Part shown: positions 18,288 to 25,602 of the stretch, in pieces
Position numbering within the stretch: position 1 is the first letter of the stretch
Layout of the letters: each line of letters starts with the position of its first letter
Assembly: GCF_016899755.1 (NCBI RefSeq)
Contig: NZ_JACJJC010000018.1
Coordinates: 1-38,704, forward strand
Source of the DNA: Sutterella massiliensis
GTDB taxonomy: Bacteria; Pseudomonadota; Gammaproteobacteria; Burkholderiales; Burkholderiaceae_F
Direction: 5' to 3'
DNA: 38,704 bases
The notes under the pieces: model-generated
Databases searched by the model: none
Told to the model about the DNA's origin: nothing
What the model saw: only the letters and a program-made list of their open reading frames with translations
Program-made: the position numbers and the translations under genes

Positions 18288-18946
18288 AAGCTTTGACCGA
18301 ACTCACTGCCGTTGCGGCGCCGATTCCGGCCGACAACCTCGACACCGATCAGCTGATGCCCAAGCAGTTTCTGCGCGGCGTCGACAAGTCGGGACTTGCG
18401 GCGGGGCTGCTCTACAACTTGCGTTTTGACGCAGCGGGGGCGAAGAACGAGACCTTCGTACTCAATCGTCCGGGATTCGAGGCGACGCAGATCCTTTGCG
18501 GCGGCCCCAACTTCGGCTGCGGCTCGAGTCGAGAGCATGCCGTCTGGGGACTTCTGCAGTACGGCATTCGTGCCGTCATTGCGCCGAGCTTCGGCGAGAT
18601 CTTCTATTCGAACGCTTTCAATAACGGGCTGCTCGCTGCGAAGGTGTCGCCGAAGGCCTCTGAAGAGATCTTCGCCTGTCTCTCGGACCAAACCCCCATA
18701 CGTCTTTCCATTTCGGTTGAAGCGCAGTCGATCAAGTCGCCCGACGGACGGAGCTGGCACTTCGAAATCGGCGAACGGCACCGCACGATGCTCCTTCGGG
18801 GCCTCGATATGCTCGAAGCGACTTTGGCGGACGCCGCGGCGATTCAAGCCTTTAGAGCGCGGCACGAAGCGGCCTATCCGTGGATGGCGGGGCTGCCCGG
18901 AAAACGTCGGCGGCTGCGGGACGCTCAACGCGCGCAACAGACATAG
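18284..18946 (+). CDS. leuD: 3-isopropylmalate dehydratase small subunit
   Basis: A 220-aa swivelling-domain subunit that completes the LeuC active site. Characteristic parts are NLDTDQLMPKQFL and NFGCGSSREHAVWGL, followed by VIAPSFGEIFYSNAFNNGLL. The start ATG overlaps the leuC stop (ATGA, 4 bases), so the two are coupled. The C-terminus is extended by a basic tail (KRRRLRDAQRAQQT) after PWMAGLPG, beyond the usual ~200 residues. A terminator follows at 19002. Confidence 0.93.
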   Translation: MKALTELTAVAAPIPADNLDTDQLMPKQFLRGVDKSGLAAGLLYNLRFDAAGAKNETFVLNRPGFEATQILCGGPNFGCGSSREHAVWGLLQYGIRAVIAPSFGEIFYSNAFNNGLLAAKVSPKASEEIFACLSDQTPIRLSISVEAQSIKSPDGRSWHFEIGERHRTMLLRGLDMLEATLADAAAIQAFRARHEAAYPWMAGLPGKRRRLRDAQRAQQT

Positions 18947-19001
18947 CGGACGGCCGCCCGATCGCTTGATCGGGCAACCGACCAAAAGCAAACGGAAAAG
19001 C

Positions 19002-19035
19002 AAACGGCGCCAACTCGAGGAGAGCGGCGCCGTTT
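19002..19035. terminator. Terminator between leuD and the lipoprotein gene
   Basis: A perfect 10-bp stem (19002-19011 with 19026-19035). The plus strand continues with TTTTC-like sequence; the minus strand continues with TTGCTTTTCC. It can serve both converging transcripts. Confidence 0.75.
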
Positions 19036-19089
19036 TCGCTCGGCGTGCGAGCGGCAGGCGGTCTTGCGGTGCCCGTGCGGAGAGCGCGC

Positions 19090-19524
19090 TCAGAAGAGCG
19101 GCTGATTGCGGTAGACGTTCTTCAAGGCGTCTTCCGCATCCGGACCGCGCAGGCTCACGCCCGCGAATTCCGCGTCGTTCATGGCGGTGAACGTGAACTG
19201 GCGCAGCTTCACCGACTTATCGCCCGCCACCGTGAAGTCGAACTGAATGATCGTGCCGTCGTCGTACGAGCAGCTGAACTGCACGTTGCCCGCATCGGTC
19301 TCCGCCCATTCCTGCGTACCGGGACGGCAGGCGCCGAATTCGGCAAAAGCCTGTTCGAGCTTGATCGACGGATCGATCGGCAGCACGAGCGATCGCACGA
19401 GAAGAACGTTTGCCGTTTGCACGGGCGCGGGCATCTCGGGTTCGGCAACCGTCGGCGCGGTGCCCGCACAGGCCGACAGAAGAAGCACGGCCGACGAGGC
19501 GGCGACAAGGGCAAGTTTCTTCAC
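19090..19524 (-). CDS. Hypothetical lipoprotein
   Basis: A 144-aa lipoprotein. I use the GTG at 19524, which directly opens the signal peptide VKKLALVAASSAVLLLSAC; an upstream in-frame ATG at 19683 would give a 53-residue non-export extension. The lipobox LLSAC marks Cys19 as the lipidated residue, followed by AGTAPT, so outer-membrane sorting is likely (no Asp at +2). The mature part has two further cysteines (FGACRP and QFSCSYDD) that may form a disulfide. I do not recognise the family. Bases before the start (GAACACATC) closely resemble those before the exported protein at 25395. Confidence 0.75.
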   Translation of the reverse strand: MKKLALVAASSAVLLLSACAGTAPTVAEPEMPAPVQTANVLLVRSLVLPIDPSIKLEQAFAEFGACRPGTQEWAETDAGNVQFSCSYDDGTIIQFDFTVAGDKSVKLRQFTFTAMNDAEFAGVSLRGPDAEDALKNVYRNQPLF

Positions 19525-19734
19525 GATGTGTTCTCTTTTCTGCGATATTGGGTTCGAGCCGACCGAACAAACGTTCGGTTGAAGCGTATCAATCGAAACC
19601 ATTATAGGCATGCGAACTTCCGCGAATCTTACGCAGCGGTGCCGTCGTTCGGGATGCTTTTGCTTGATTGAGAATCGCTTCAATGCGTTCGCGGCGCGCC
19701 GTTCGGCCGCATGCGGCGTTCGCGCTCCAAGCTC

Positions 19735-20280
19735 TCAGTTCTTTTCGAGCACGTAAAAGTCGGCAAGCGCCCCTTCGACAACGTTGCCCTCGCGGTCGAG
19801 AAGCTTCATTTGCTTTCCCGACACCAGGCCATACCACTTGTGGTCCTTGGCCGAGAGCGGCTCGAAAACGACGACGGTGCCGTCCGCTTCGTTGAACCGG
19901 CCGTCGAGCCGCGTATCGTCAACGTGCCAGCGTCCGCCCTCTTCAAAAGCGCCGTTCGTGCCCATGTAGTGCGAAACGCGCGTGTAGCTTCCGATCGCTC
20001 GGACGTAAAGCGCCGTGCGGATCCCCGAGCAGTCTGCGCACGGTATGACGCCCTCGTAGACGCCGGAAAGCGCTTTCGTTTCGAGGGTTGACACGTAAGC
20101 GGCATCTCGAAGAGACGTTTGCGTCTTCGTTTCGGAAAACTGGGCGGTCTGGCAGCCCGAGAGAAGCAGAAGAGATGCGGCAGCCGCCGTGAAGAGCGCC
20201 CCTGCTTTCGTATGACGCGGCCGAAGGATCCGGGCGAACGTGCGTTTCGGCGCATATGCGCCGTGAAGTCGTGCATCCAT
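19735..20280 (-). CDS. NlpE-like lipoprotein
   Basis: A 181-aa lipoprotein with the NlpE N-terminal-domain signature: SGVYEGVIPCADCSGIRTALYV, here split around the CxxC pair. NlpE is an outer-membrane lipoprotein that reports copper, lipoprotein-sorting or surface stress to the Cpx system. The lipobox LLLLSGC sits near residue 43 after an unusually long basic n-region (residues 1-27 with RPRHTK). The start at 20280 is supported by GGAG seven bases upstream. The tail GLVSGKQMKLLDREGNVVEG fits the same fold. It lacks the C-terminal OB-like domain of the full E. coli protein. Confidence 0.85.
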   Translation of the reverse strand: MDARLHGAYAPKRTFARILRPRHTKAGALFTAAAASLLLLSGCQTAQFSETKTQTSLRDAAYVSTLETKALSGVYEGVIPCADCSGIRTALYVRAIGSYTRVSHYMGTNGAFEEGGRWHVDDTRLDGRFNEADGTVVVFEPLSAKDHKWYGLVSGKQMKLLDREGNVVEGALADFYVLEKN

Positions 20281-20359
20281 TGAAAACTCCTTTTGGTTCG
20301 ATCGGGATTCCCTAAAGAATCTTGAATTGAAAGATTTATTTTCCGAACGGGGTATTCGG

Positions 20360-20387
20360 TTGATTGATACAGGATATGTTGTATATG
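20360..20387 (+). promoter_or_regulatory. Candidate promoter of an orphan transcript
   Basis: TTGATT at 20360-20365 and TATATG at 20382-20387 are separated by 16 bases. No open reading frame starts within the next 300 bases on this strand, but a hairpin and terminator follow. Confidence 0.35.
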
Positions 20388-20393
20388 GAAATT

Positions 20394-20553
20394 TTTACCA
20401 CGACTGCTTGTGCATATAAGTGGAAGTACGGGTAATGACAGTTGGAAAAAAATGTAGCATGCCCTTTGAGGTCAAAATGAAGCGGCTTCTGCCTTGCGCG
20501 ACAGAAGCTTCTTCGTGTGGGAGGCGCCGAGCAATCGGCGCCTTTCATGCTTT
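20394..20553 (+). ncRNA. Candidate small RNA
   Basis: Between the candidate promoter and a terminator-like stem there is room for a transcript of about 150-160 bases. It would contain a 7-bp hairpin (20485-20491 with 20502-20508) and finish with a perfect 8-bp stem (20522-20529 with 20536-20543) followed by TTCATGCTTTT. No annotated gene on either strand needs a terminator here: nlpE-like starts at 20280 and is read leftwards, the RloB-like gene starts to the right. It could also be a leader of the RloB-like gene. Confidence 0.35.
20522..20543 (+). terminator. Terminator-like stem-loop in the intergenic region
   Basis: Perfect 8-bp GC-rich stem (AGGCGCCG and complement) with a 6-base loop, followed by a broken T stretch. 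It would end the candidate small RNA. Confidence 0.45.
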
Positions 20554-20715
20554 TGGGAACCGCGTACCCGCAAAAGCTCCGTGTTTCGCATGAAAACGTC
20601 GTTTTTTCGAGACGATCGACGCAGTTTGGCACTATCGGATCAAAAAATGACACGGATCGAGAAGAAATGACGAATAATTGAAGGATCATTCATCGATACG
20701 AAACCTTCAATCGTC

Positions 20716-23586
20716 ATGTTGTTCATCGTATACCGTAAACAAATTGAGGCTATTATTGACGCGCCTTCGACCAACTCGCGCACCTTCGTTCTTTTGAAGT
20801 CGAAGTCAAAGTCGCGCAAGCGGTCGAGAGAGAAATGCGCCGAAGAGAATTCTCGGATACGCCTCGGCGCCCGCTTCGGTGCAACGCTTCGCTTCGGCAC
20901 GTCTCGCGTCGCCGAGCGACTGCGGCCGGGGCCTGAGCCTGAGCCGGACACCAGGAAAGCGCCCTGCAAAGCGAAAGCCGCTGCTCTCGTCGCGACGCCG
21001 TCCTTCACTTTCGACGCGTTGTCCGCGCCCGAGAACGATTGGATACTCGGTGCGGGCGACGTATGGCGCGATCCCGAAATCCTCAAGCTCAAGATGCGCC
21101 GCGATTCCGACGCGCTCCGCTTGAGCAACCTCATGATGCCGGGGTTTATTCATGAATCTGGCGGCACCGCTTCGTGCCTGAGTTCGGTAAATCTGACTGC
21201 ATACTACGATCTTGGCAGCACAAATGACGCTCGGCTTCAAGCGCACGAGCTTCACCTTTTCTGCGAAGGCGCACAGACGGAGCCGAACTATTTGCGCGAC
21301 TTCCTGCGCGTGTACGGTATTTCGACGAAAAACATAAGACTGCACGACGATGTGCCGGGCTCGCCCGGCCGGCTCCTCAAGCGTGCACTCGTCGAAGCGG
21401 AAAGAAACCGCGCCTGCGGCGAAGCCTGGATCGTTTGCGACCGAGACGGTCACGAAGATTTCGACGCCATGCTCACGACAGTCGCGAGCACCCCGGGCGT
21501 TCATGCCGCTCCCTCTTTCATCTGCATTGAGACCTGGTTCCTGCTTCATTTTCCCGAGGTGCTTTTGAAACGCACCGATCTTTGGATCACGGGAAATATT
21601 CGGCAAAGCAAGACGGGCGTGCGCATCACGGCCGAGCCGAGCGGCAGCTGGCGAATCGAGTTGATCGGCAGGTGTCGAACGCATTCTCGGCTGCTCAAAG
21701 CCGAAGACTGGCTCAAGGAACTCAAAACGGCTGCGAGCTATCAAAAGACCAGGACGGCGCTCGCCGAACATTTTGCGCATCGGCTCCCCGTCGCGCTTCT
21801 CGTCGCGGCTGAAATGGCGAATACGGAGCGCCCTGCGCTCTTCGGCAATGTCATTTGGAGCGGGCTGCCCGCGCTTCTCATTCATCTTATCTCGCACCGC
21901 TTCCCGAAAACGGCGAAGACGGCCGGGCGAGATCGGCTGCGCCAGATTGCGCTCGAGTTTCTATTGCCCGAGAAGGTGCGCCGCGGCCAAAAGGCCGGAC
22001 TTGAAGCCTGGGTAAGAGAAGTTGCTCGCAATATCGACGCATGGGATGCCGTTCGGAAAGACTTCGTCGAAAAATTAAGCGAACCCTTTGACGAACCTTC
22101 AAGCGAAACACCGATCGATCGAAAAGAATGCAGTATTGAAATTAAAAAAGAAGTAAACAAATTGAATCCTTCAGATTTTACAAGTGAAGACGCCGTCGAT
22201 TTATCGAAGCTCAAATTGAATTGTATTCATTCATTATTGAAGGACGTTACGAATTTTTCGACAGATAAGATGGATCCGGCCGTACTGTCAACGCTCGAGT
22301 GTCTTGTCGAACGTATCGCGAGCACCGTCGGCATTCTTGAAGCAAAGAGCGATGCTATGACGCAAAAGGCTGAAAAGGCGTTCCATTTCTACAAAGCCTT
22401 CGCCGGCGAAGATGCGGAGATCGACTGCCGCATCCTAAGGGATCCGAGAAGGTATTCGTCGACGGTGGGCGTAAAAGCCAAGCACACGGATTTCCTCGAA
22501 GAGGAACTTCGGACGGCTGCCCGCCGTTGTTTTGCAAACGTGACGAAGAATCAGGTCGTGCTCTACGAGTCCTTTGCCGGCAGCTATACGGGCGGCATCA
22601 GCGGCGAAGCGGCGGCGCAAAGCCGGCTGCGCCCCGATTTCTGTCTGCTCGCGGCCGAGCGCCTTCCCGAGCGAACCCGCTCGGATCAGACGACGGTGTT
22701 TGAGTCGATAGCGCCCGACGGAACGACTGCGCTCAAGAAAATCGGTTCGGTGCTCGTGATTGTGCCCGAGAGTCTTCAGCGGCTGCAGCGGATGATCGCC
22801 GCTGCGGGGAAGAAGCTTCTGAAGGATTCCCACTTTCTCATCGCTAATCGCATTGCCGACGACCTTGTGCTGCCCGCCGCCGAGAGCGCCATCGTTGACG
22901 ACAGGGAACCGCTCGATATTCCTGCCGAATTGGTGGTTTCGATTCGGAAGAAACGCCCCGACGAAGTCTGGTGCGTAATGCGCATGCCAGGTGAAGTGAC
23001 TGCGCCCAAGGCGCTCGAGCGATTCATTCGGTTTGTCGAAGCGCTCGAGAAGCTTGCCGAATCCATCGATCCGGCATATCGAATTCGAGTTATACCGTTT
23101 TATGTGAAGAATAAATTCGACAACGATATGATTTGCAGGGTTCCTTCACCTGAGTTCACTCAAGTATATATAAGAGAAATTCATGAATTCTTGCTGAGTC
23201 GAATTTTAGATTCGAAAGAATATCGGGCATTTGTTAAAAACGAATTTGAAAGGATAAGAGTCGAATATCTCGAAAGATCCGACAGAAATGTTTCAGCATC
23301 TGCATCGGAAATGAATTTGAATGTGAATAAGTTCAAAATGTTCGATGAATTCGGAGAGTCCTTCGTCTACATTCGCTCGGAAATATCACGCAGCGCGCTT
23401 GAGAACCGGCTGGCATCCTTTCGGTCGCCCGGCATCGGACAGTACACGAATGCCATTGCGACGCTGGGCGATCGCAGACCGGGCGGGGTGTCGGCGGCGC
23501 AGGCCGCAGCGCAGCGTTCGCTCGAAAACGAAAGCCTTTTCTCCATATCGGCTCTCTTTGGCAGGCTTTGGTCGGTCAAAGACTGA
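20716..23586 (+). CDS. RloB-like domain protein with large unknown C-terminal region
   Basis: A 956-codon gene. Residues ~176-395 match the RloB domain: HLFCEGAQTEPNYLRDFL, IVCDRDGHEDFDAML and FICIETWFLLHFPE, then the basic YQKTRT and GLPALLIHLI. The Glu of CEG and the two Asp of DRD are the acidic residues expected of a TOPRIM-like metal site. RloB proteins occur next to the ATPase RloA, or with restriction loci, and are linked to phage defence. Here no RloA gene is beside it and ~560 extra residues follow that I do not recognise. Residues 1-140 are low-complexity and basic, no ribosome binding site precedes 20716, and the true start may be near 21094-21136. Two stretches (about nt 22100-22260 and 23080-23345) are markedly AT-rich, suggesting acquisition or mosaicism. 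Confidence 0.7.
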   Translation: MLFIVYRKQIEAIIDAPSTNSRTFVLLKSKSKSRKRSREKCAEENSRIRLGARFGATLRFGTSRVAERLRPGPEPEPDTRKAPCKAKAAALVATPSFTFDALSAPENDWILGAGDVWRDPEILKLKMRRDSDALRLSNLMMPGFIHESGGTASCLSSVNLTAYYDLGSTNDARLQAHELHLFCEGAQTEPNYLRDFLRVYGISTKNIRLHDDVPGSPGRLLKRALVEAERNRACGEAWIVCDRDGHEDFDAMLTTVASTPGVHAAPSFICIETWFLLHFPEVLLKRTDLWITGNIRQSKTGVRITAEPSGSWRIELIGRCRTHSRLLKAEDWLKELKTAASYQKTRTALAEHFAHRLPVALLVAAEMANTERPALFGNVIWSGLPALLIHLISHRFPKTAKTAGRDRLRQIALEFLLPEKVRRGQKAGLEAWVREVARNIDAWDAVRKDFVEKLSEPFDEPSSETPIDRKECSIEIKKEVNKLNPSDFTSEDAVDLSKLKLNCIHSLLKDVTNFSTDKMDPAVLSTLECLVERIASTVGILEAKSDAMTQKAEKAFHFYKAFAGEDAEIDCRILRDPRRYSSTVGVKAKHTDFLEEELRTAARRCFANVTKNQVVLYESFAGSYTGGISGEAAAQSRLRPDFCLLAAERLPERTRSDQTTVFESIAPDGTTALKKIGSVLVIVPESLQRLQRMIAAAGKKLLKDSHFLIANRIADDLVLPAAESAIVDDREPLDIPAELVVSIRKKRPDEVWCVMRMPGEVTAPKALERFIRFVEALEKLAESIDPAYRIRVIPFYVKNKFDNDMICRVPSPEFTQVYIREIHEFLLSRILDSKEYRAFVKNEFERIRVEYLERSDRNVSASASEMNLNVNKFKMFDEFGESFVYIRSEISRSALENRLASFRSPGIGQYTNAIATLGDRRPGGVSAAQAAAQRSLENESLFSISALFGRLWSVKD

Positions 23587-23769
23587 GTTTGGGCCTTCGG
23601 CGGAAAAGAGCGAGGCGCCGTGCGGCACTCCCCTTTTTTCGCCCCTGCGCCCAAGATGTGAATTTGGCGCGGGAAGCCGTTTGCAACGACCGGGCCGCAT
23701 GCTAGGATGCCTCTGCCTCAACGAGCGCCTCGCTTCGGCACTCCATCCATCGACGGAAATCTATTCACT

Positions 23770-24822
23770 ATGACAGCGAACATCGATCACGCGGCCCCCT
23801 GCGGGCGTCTGCCGAGAATCGTCGTCTTTGCGACGGGCGGCACCATCGTTTCATCGGGCGACGACCCGACGCAGCTCACGGGCTACCGCATCAAGGGGCT
23901 CAGCGTCGAGTCGCTCATTGCGGGCGTGCCCGCCTTGAAGCGCACGGCCGAGCTCGAAGCCGAACAGATTGCGAACATCGACTCGATGTCGATGACCTCT
24001 GAAATCTGGATGCGCTTGGCGCGCGGCATTGAGGCTGCGGCAGCGCGCGAGGATGTCGACGGCATCGTTGTCACGCACGGCACCGACACGATGGAAGAAA
24101 CGGCTTGGTTCCTCAACCTCGTTCTGAAGACCGAGAAGCCCGTCGTGATCACCGGGGCGATGCGGCCTGCGACCGCGATTTCGGCCGACGGTCCCCTGAA
24201 TCTGCTCAACGCCGTGCGCGTGGCGGCCGATACCGAATCGCGCGGCAAAGGCGTGCTCGTGGTGCTGAACGACGTCATCGCGACGGCGCGCGACGCGACC
24301 AAAATGCACCCGACGAATGTTGCAACCTTCCGCGGCCCCGACCTCGGGATGATCGGCATGATCTCGGGCGACGCGATTCTCTACATCGGTGCATCGGTTC
24401 GTCCGCATACGACGGCGACCGAATTCTCGCTCGCCGACCTTTCTGGGCTCACGAAACTGCCGCGCGTCGACATCGTCTATTCGCACGCGGACGACGACGG
24501 CGTCTTTGTCGACGCGGCCGTTGCGGCCGGTGCGGGCGCGATCGTTCATGCGGGGACGGGTAACGGCTCGATTCACAAGGAAACAGAGAAGGCGCTTGTG
24601 CGGGCAGCGGAAGAAGGCGTTCTCATCGTGCGCGCTTCGCGCACCTATTCGGGTGCGGTGACGCCCGGCGTTGACGAGTGGCAGCGCGCGGGCTTCGTTC
24701 CTTCGGGGACGCTCAACCCGCAGAAGGCGCGCGTGCTCGCGCAGCTCGTGCTCGCCAAATACGCGGATGCGGATGCCGGCGAACGCCGCAAGCGTTTGGC
24801 CGATGCATTTGCTCGCTACTAA
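23770..24822 (+). CDS. ansB: L-asparaginase, type II family
   Basis: A 350-aa asparaginase that hydrolyses asparagine to aspartate and ammonia. Catalytic groups of the family are present: the first Thr in FATGGTIVSS, the loop Tyr in LTGYRIKG, the Thr-Asp pair in VVTHGTDTMEET, and Lys in ARDATKMHPTNVATF; GAMRPATAISADGPLNL and FVPSGTLNPQKARVL are also typical. The ATG at 23770 is preferred over 23707 because the latter adds an unrelated 21-residue leader. Type II enzymes are usually periplasmic, yet no signal peptide is seen in either version, so this one is probably cytoplasmic. It lies directly after the RloB-like gene with its own terminator. Confidence 0.92.
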   Translation: MTANIDHAAPCGRLPRIVVFATGGTIVSSGDDPTQLTGYRIKGLSVESLIAGVPALKRTAELEAEQIANIDSMSMTSEIWMRLARGIEAAAAREDVDGIVVTHGTDTMEETAWFLNLVLKTEKPVVITGAMRPATAISADGPLNLLNAVRVAADTESRGKGVLVVLNDVIATARDATKMHPTNVATFRGPDLGMIGMISGDAILYIGASVRPHTTATEFSLADLSGLTKLPRVDIVYSHADDDGVFVDAAVAAGAGAIVHAGTGNGSIHKETEKALVRAAEEGVLIVRASRTYSGAVTPGVDEWQRAGFVPSGTLNPQKARVLAQLVLAKYADADAGERRKRLADAFARY

Positions 24823-24895
24823 GAGCGGTTGAGTCGAGAACAAGTCGGGCAGTCGGGGCTTGTCGCTTCGCCTTCCCTGGCCGCCAGAAAAAGAC

Positions 24896-24930
24896 AAGGG
24901 ACCCGCGGCATTCGCCGGTTCGGGGCCCTT
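24896..24930. terminator. Shared terminator between asparaginase and the exported protein
   Basis: An imperfect stem (AAGGGACCC at 24896-24904 against GGGGCCCTT at 24922-24930). On the plus strand CTTT follows; on the minus strand TTGTCTTTTTC follows. It likely ends both converging genes. Confidence 0.6.
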
Positions 24931-24957
24931 CTTTACATTCGGGCTCTGAAGATGGGA

Positions 24958-25395
24958 TCAGTCGCGCACGAGCGTGCAGCAGGCGTCCGTTTGCTTTACG
25001 TCCTTGCCGTCGACGGACTTCAGAACGAGCTTGCCGTCTTCAACCATCGTGAAGACGCGGTAGGCCTTGCCGTCCGTGTGCTTGAGAATGATCTCCTTGC
25101 CCTTCATTTCGACAAATCCGGTTTCAAGTCCCTGGTCCTTCATGACGGAGAGGACGAAGCACTTGTAGTTGTCGAGCGAGAGCTCGGCGTCGACCACCTC
25201 GCTGCCCTGGCTGTAGAGCTTCCCCGAATAGTGACCGACGTACGGGGCCTTGGGCTTTTCGGCCTTTTGTGAAGCGGCCTGCTGCGTCTGCGCGCCGCTC
25301 GACGAACCGTTCGAGACCCACGGATTGGCTTGTGCGCCGGCAGCGAGACCGACGGAAAGAACGATGGCCGGAAGGAGCGTCTTCAGAATCGACAT
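24958..25395 (-). CDS. Exported NlpE-like protein
   Basis: A 145-aa periplasmic protein. The signal peptide MSILKTLLPAIVLSVGLAA continues to GAQA, cut before NPWVSNG; there is no lipobox. After a Ser/Gln-rich linker, the domain YVGHYSGKLYSQGSEVVDA...DNYKCFVLSVM, with GKEIILKHTDGKAYRVF and DGKLVLKSVDGKDV, has the strand pattern of the NlpE N-terminal domain, but the CxxC pair is missing and instead two cysteines sit at the C-terminus (DACCTLVRD). The start at 25395 shares its preceding ACACATC with the lipoprotein at 19524. Role unknown; envelope stress sensing is a guess. Confidence 0.75.
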   Translation of the reverse strand: MSILKTLLPAIVLSVGLAAGAQANPWVSNGSSSGAQTQQAASQKAEKPKAPYVGHYSGKLYSQGSEVVDAELSLDNYKCFVLSVMKDQGLETGFVEMKGKEIILKHTDGKAYRVFTMVEDGKLVLKSVDGKDVKQTDACCTLVRD

Positions 25396-25530
25396 GATGT
25401 GTTTTTCTCTTGTTTGGCGTTGATGTTCGTCGGGGACGCGCGGCTGTGTGGCCCGCGGGCCGATTGCAAAAGAGGTTACGCCTCATAGTTCAACGCAAAC
25501 TTAAGAGCAGGCGTGCGCGAGAAATGAAAA

Positions 25531-25562
25531 TCGCCCCGCAGTCGGTTGAAACTGCGGGGCGA
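25531..25562 (-). terminator. Rho-independent terminator of sstT
   Basis: A perfect 12-bp stem (25531-25542 with 25551-25562) followed on the minus strand by TTTTCATTTCTC, 40 bases after the sstT stop. Confidence 0.85.
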
Positions 25563-25602
25563 CGCGGCTATGAAGCGATTCGCTTCTAGTCCGACTGCGC
25601 GA

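Noticed and set aside
20640..21134. Minus-strand frame of 164 codons over the start of the RloB-like gene
   Set aside because: Low-complexity Ser/Arg-rich translation with no ribosome site or motif; I could not support it as a gene even though the overlapping plus-strand N-terminus is also weak.
23707..23769. Upstream ATG of the asparaginase as start
   Set aside because: It would add 21 residues that resemble neither a signal peptide nor the family N-terminus.
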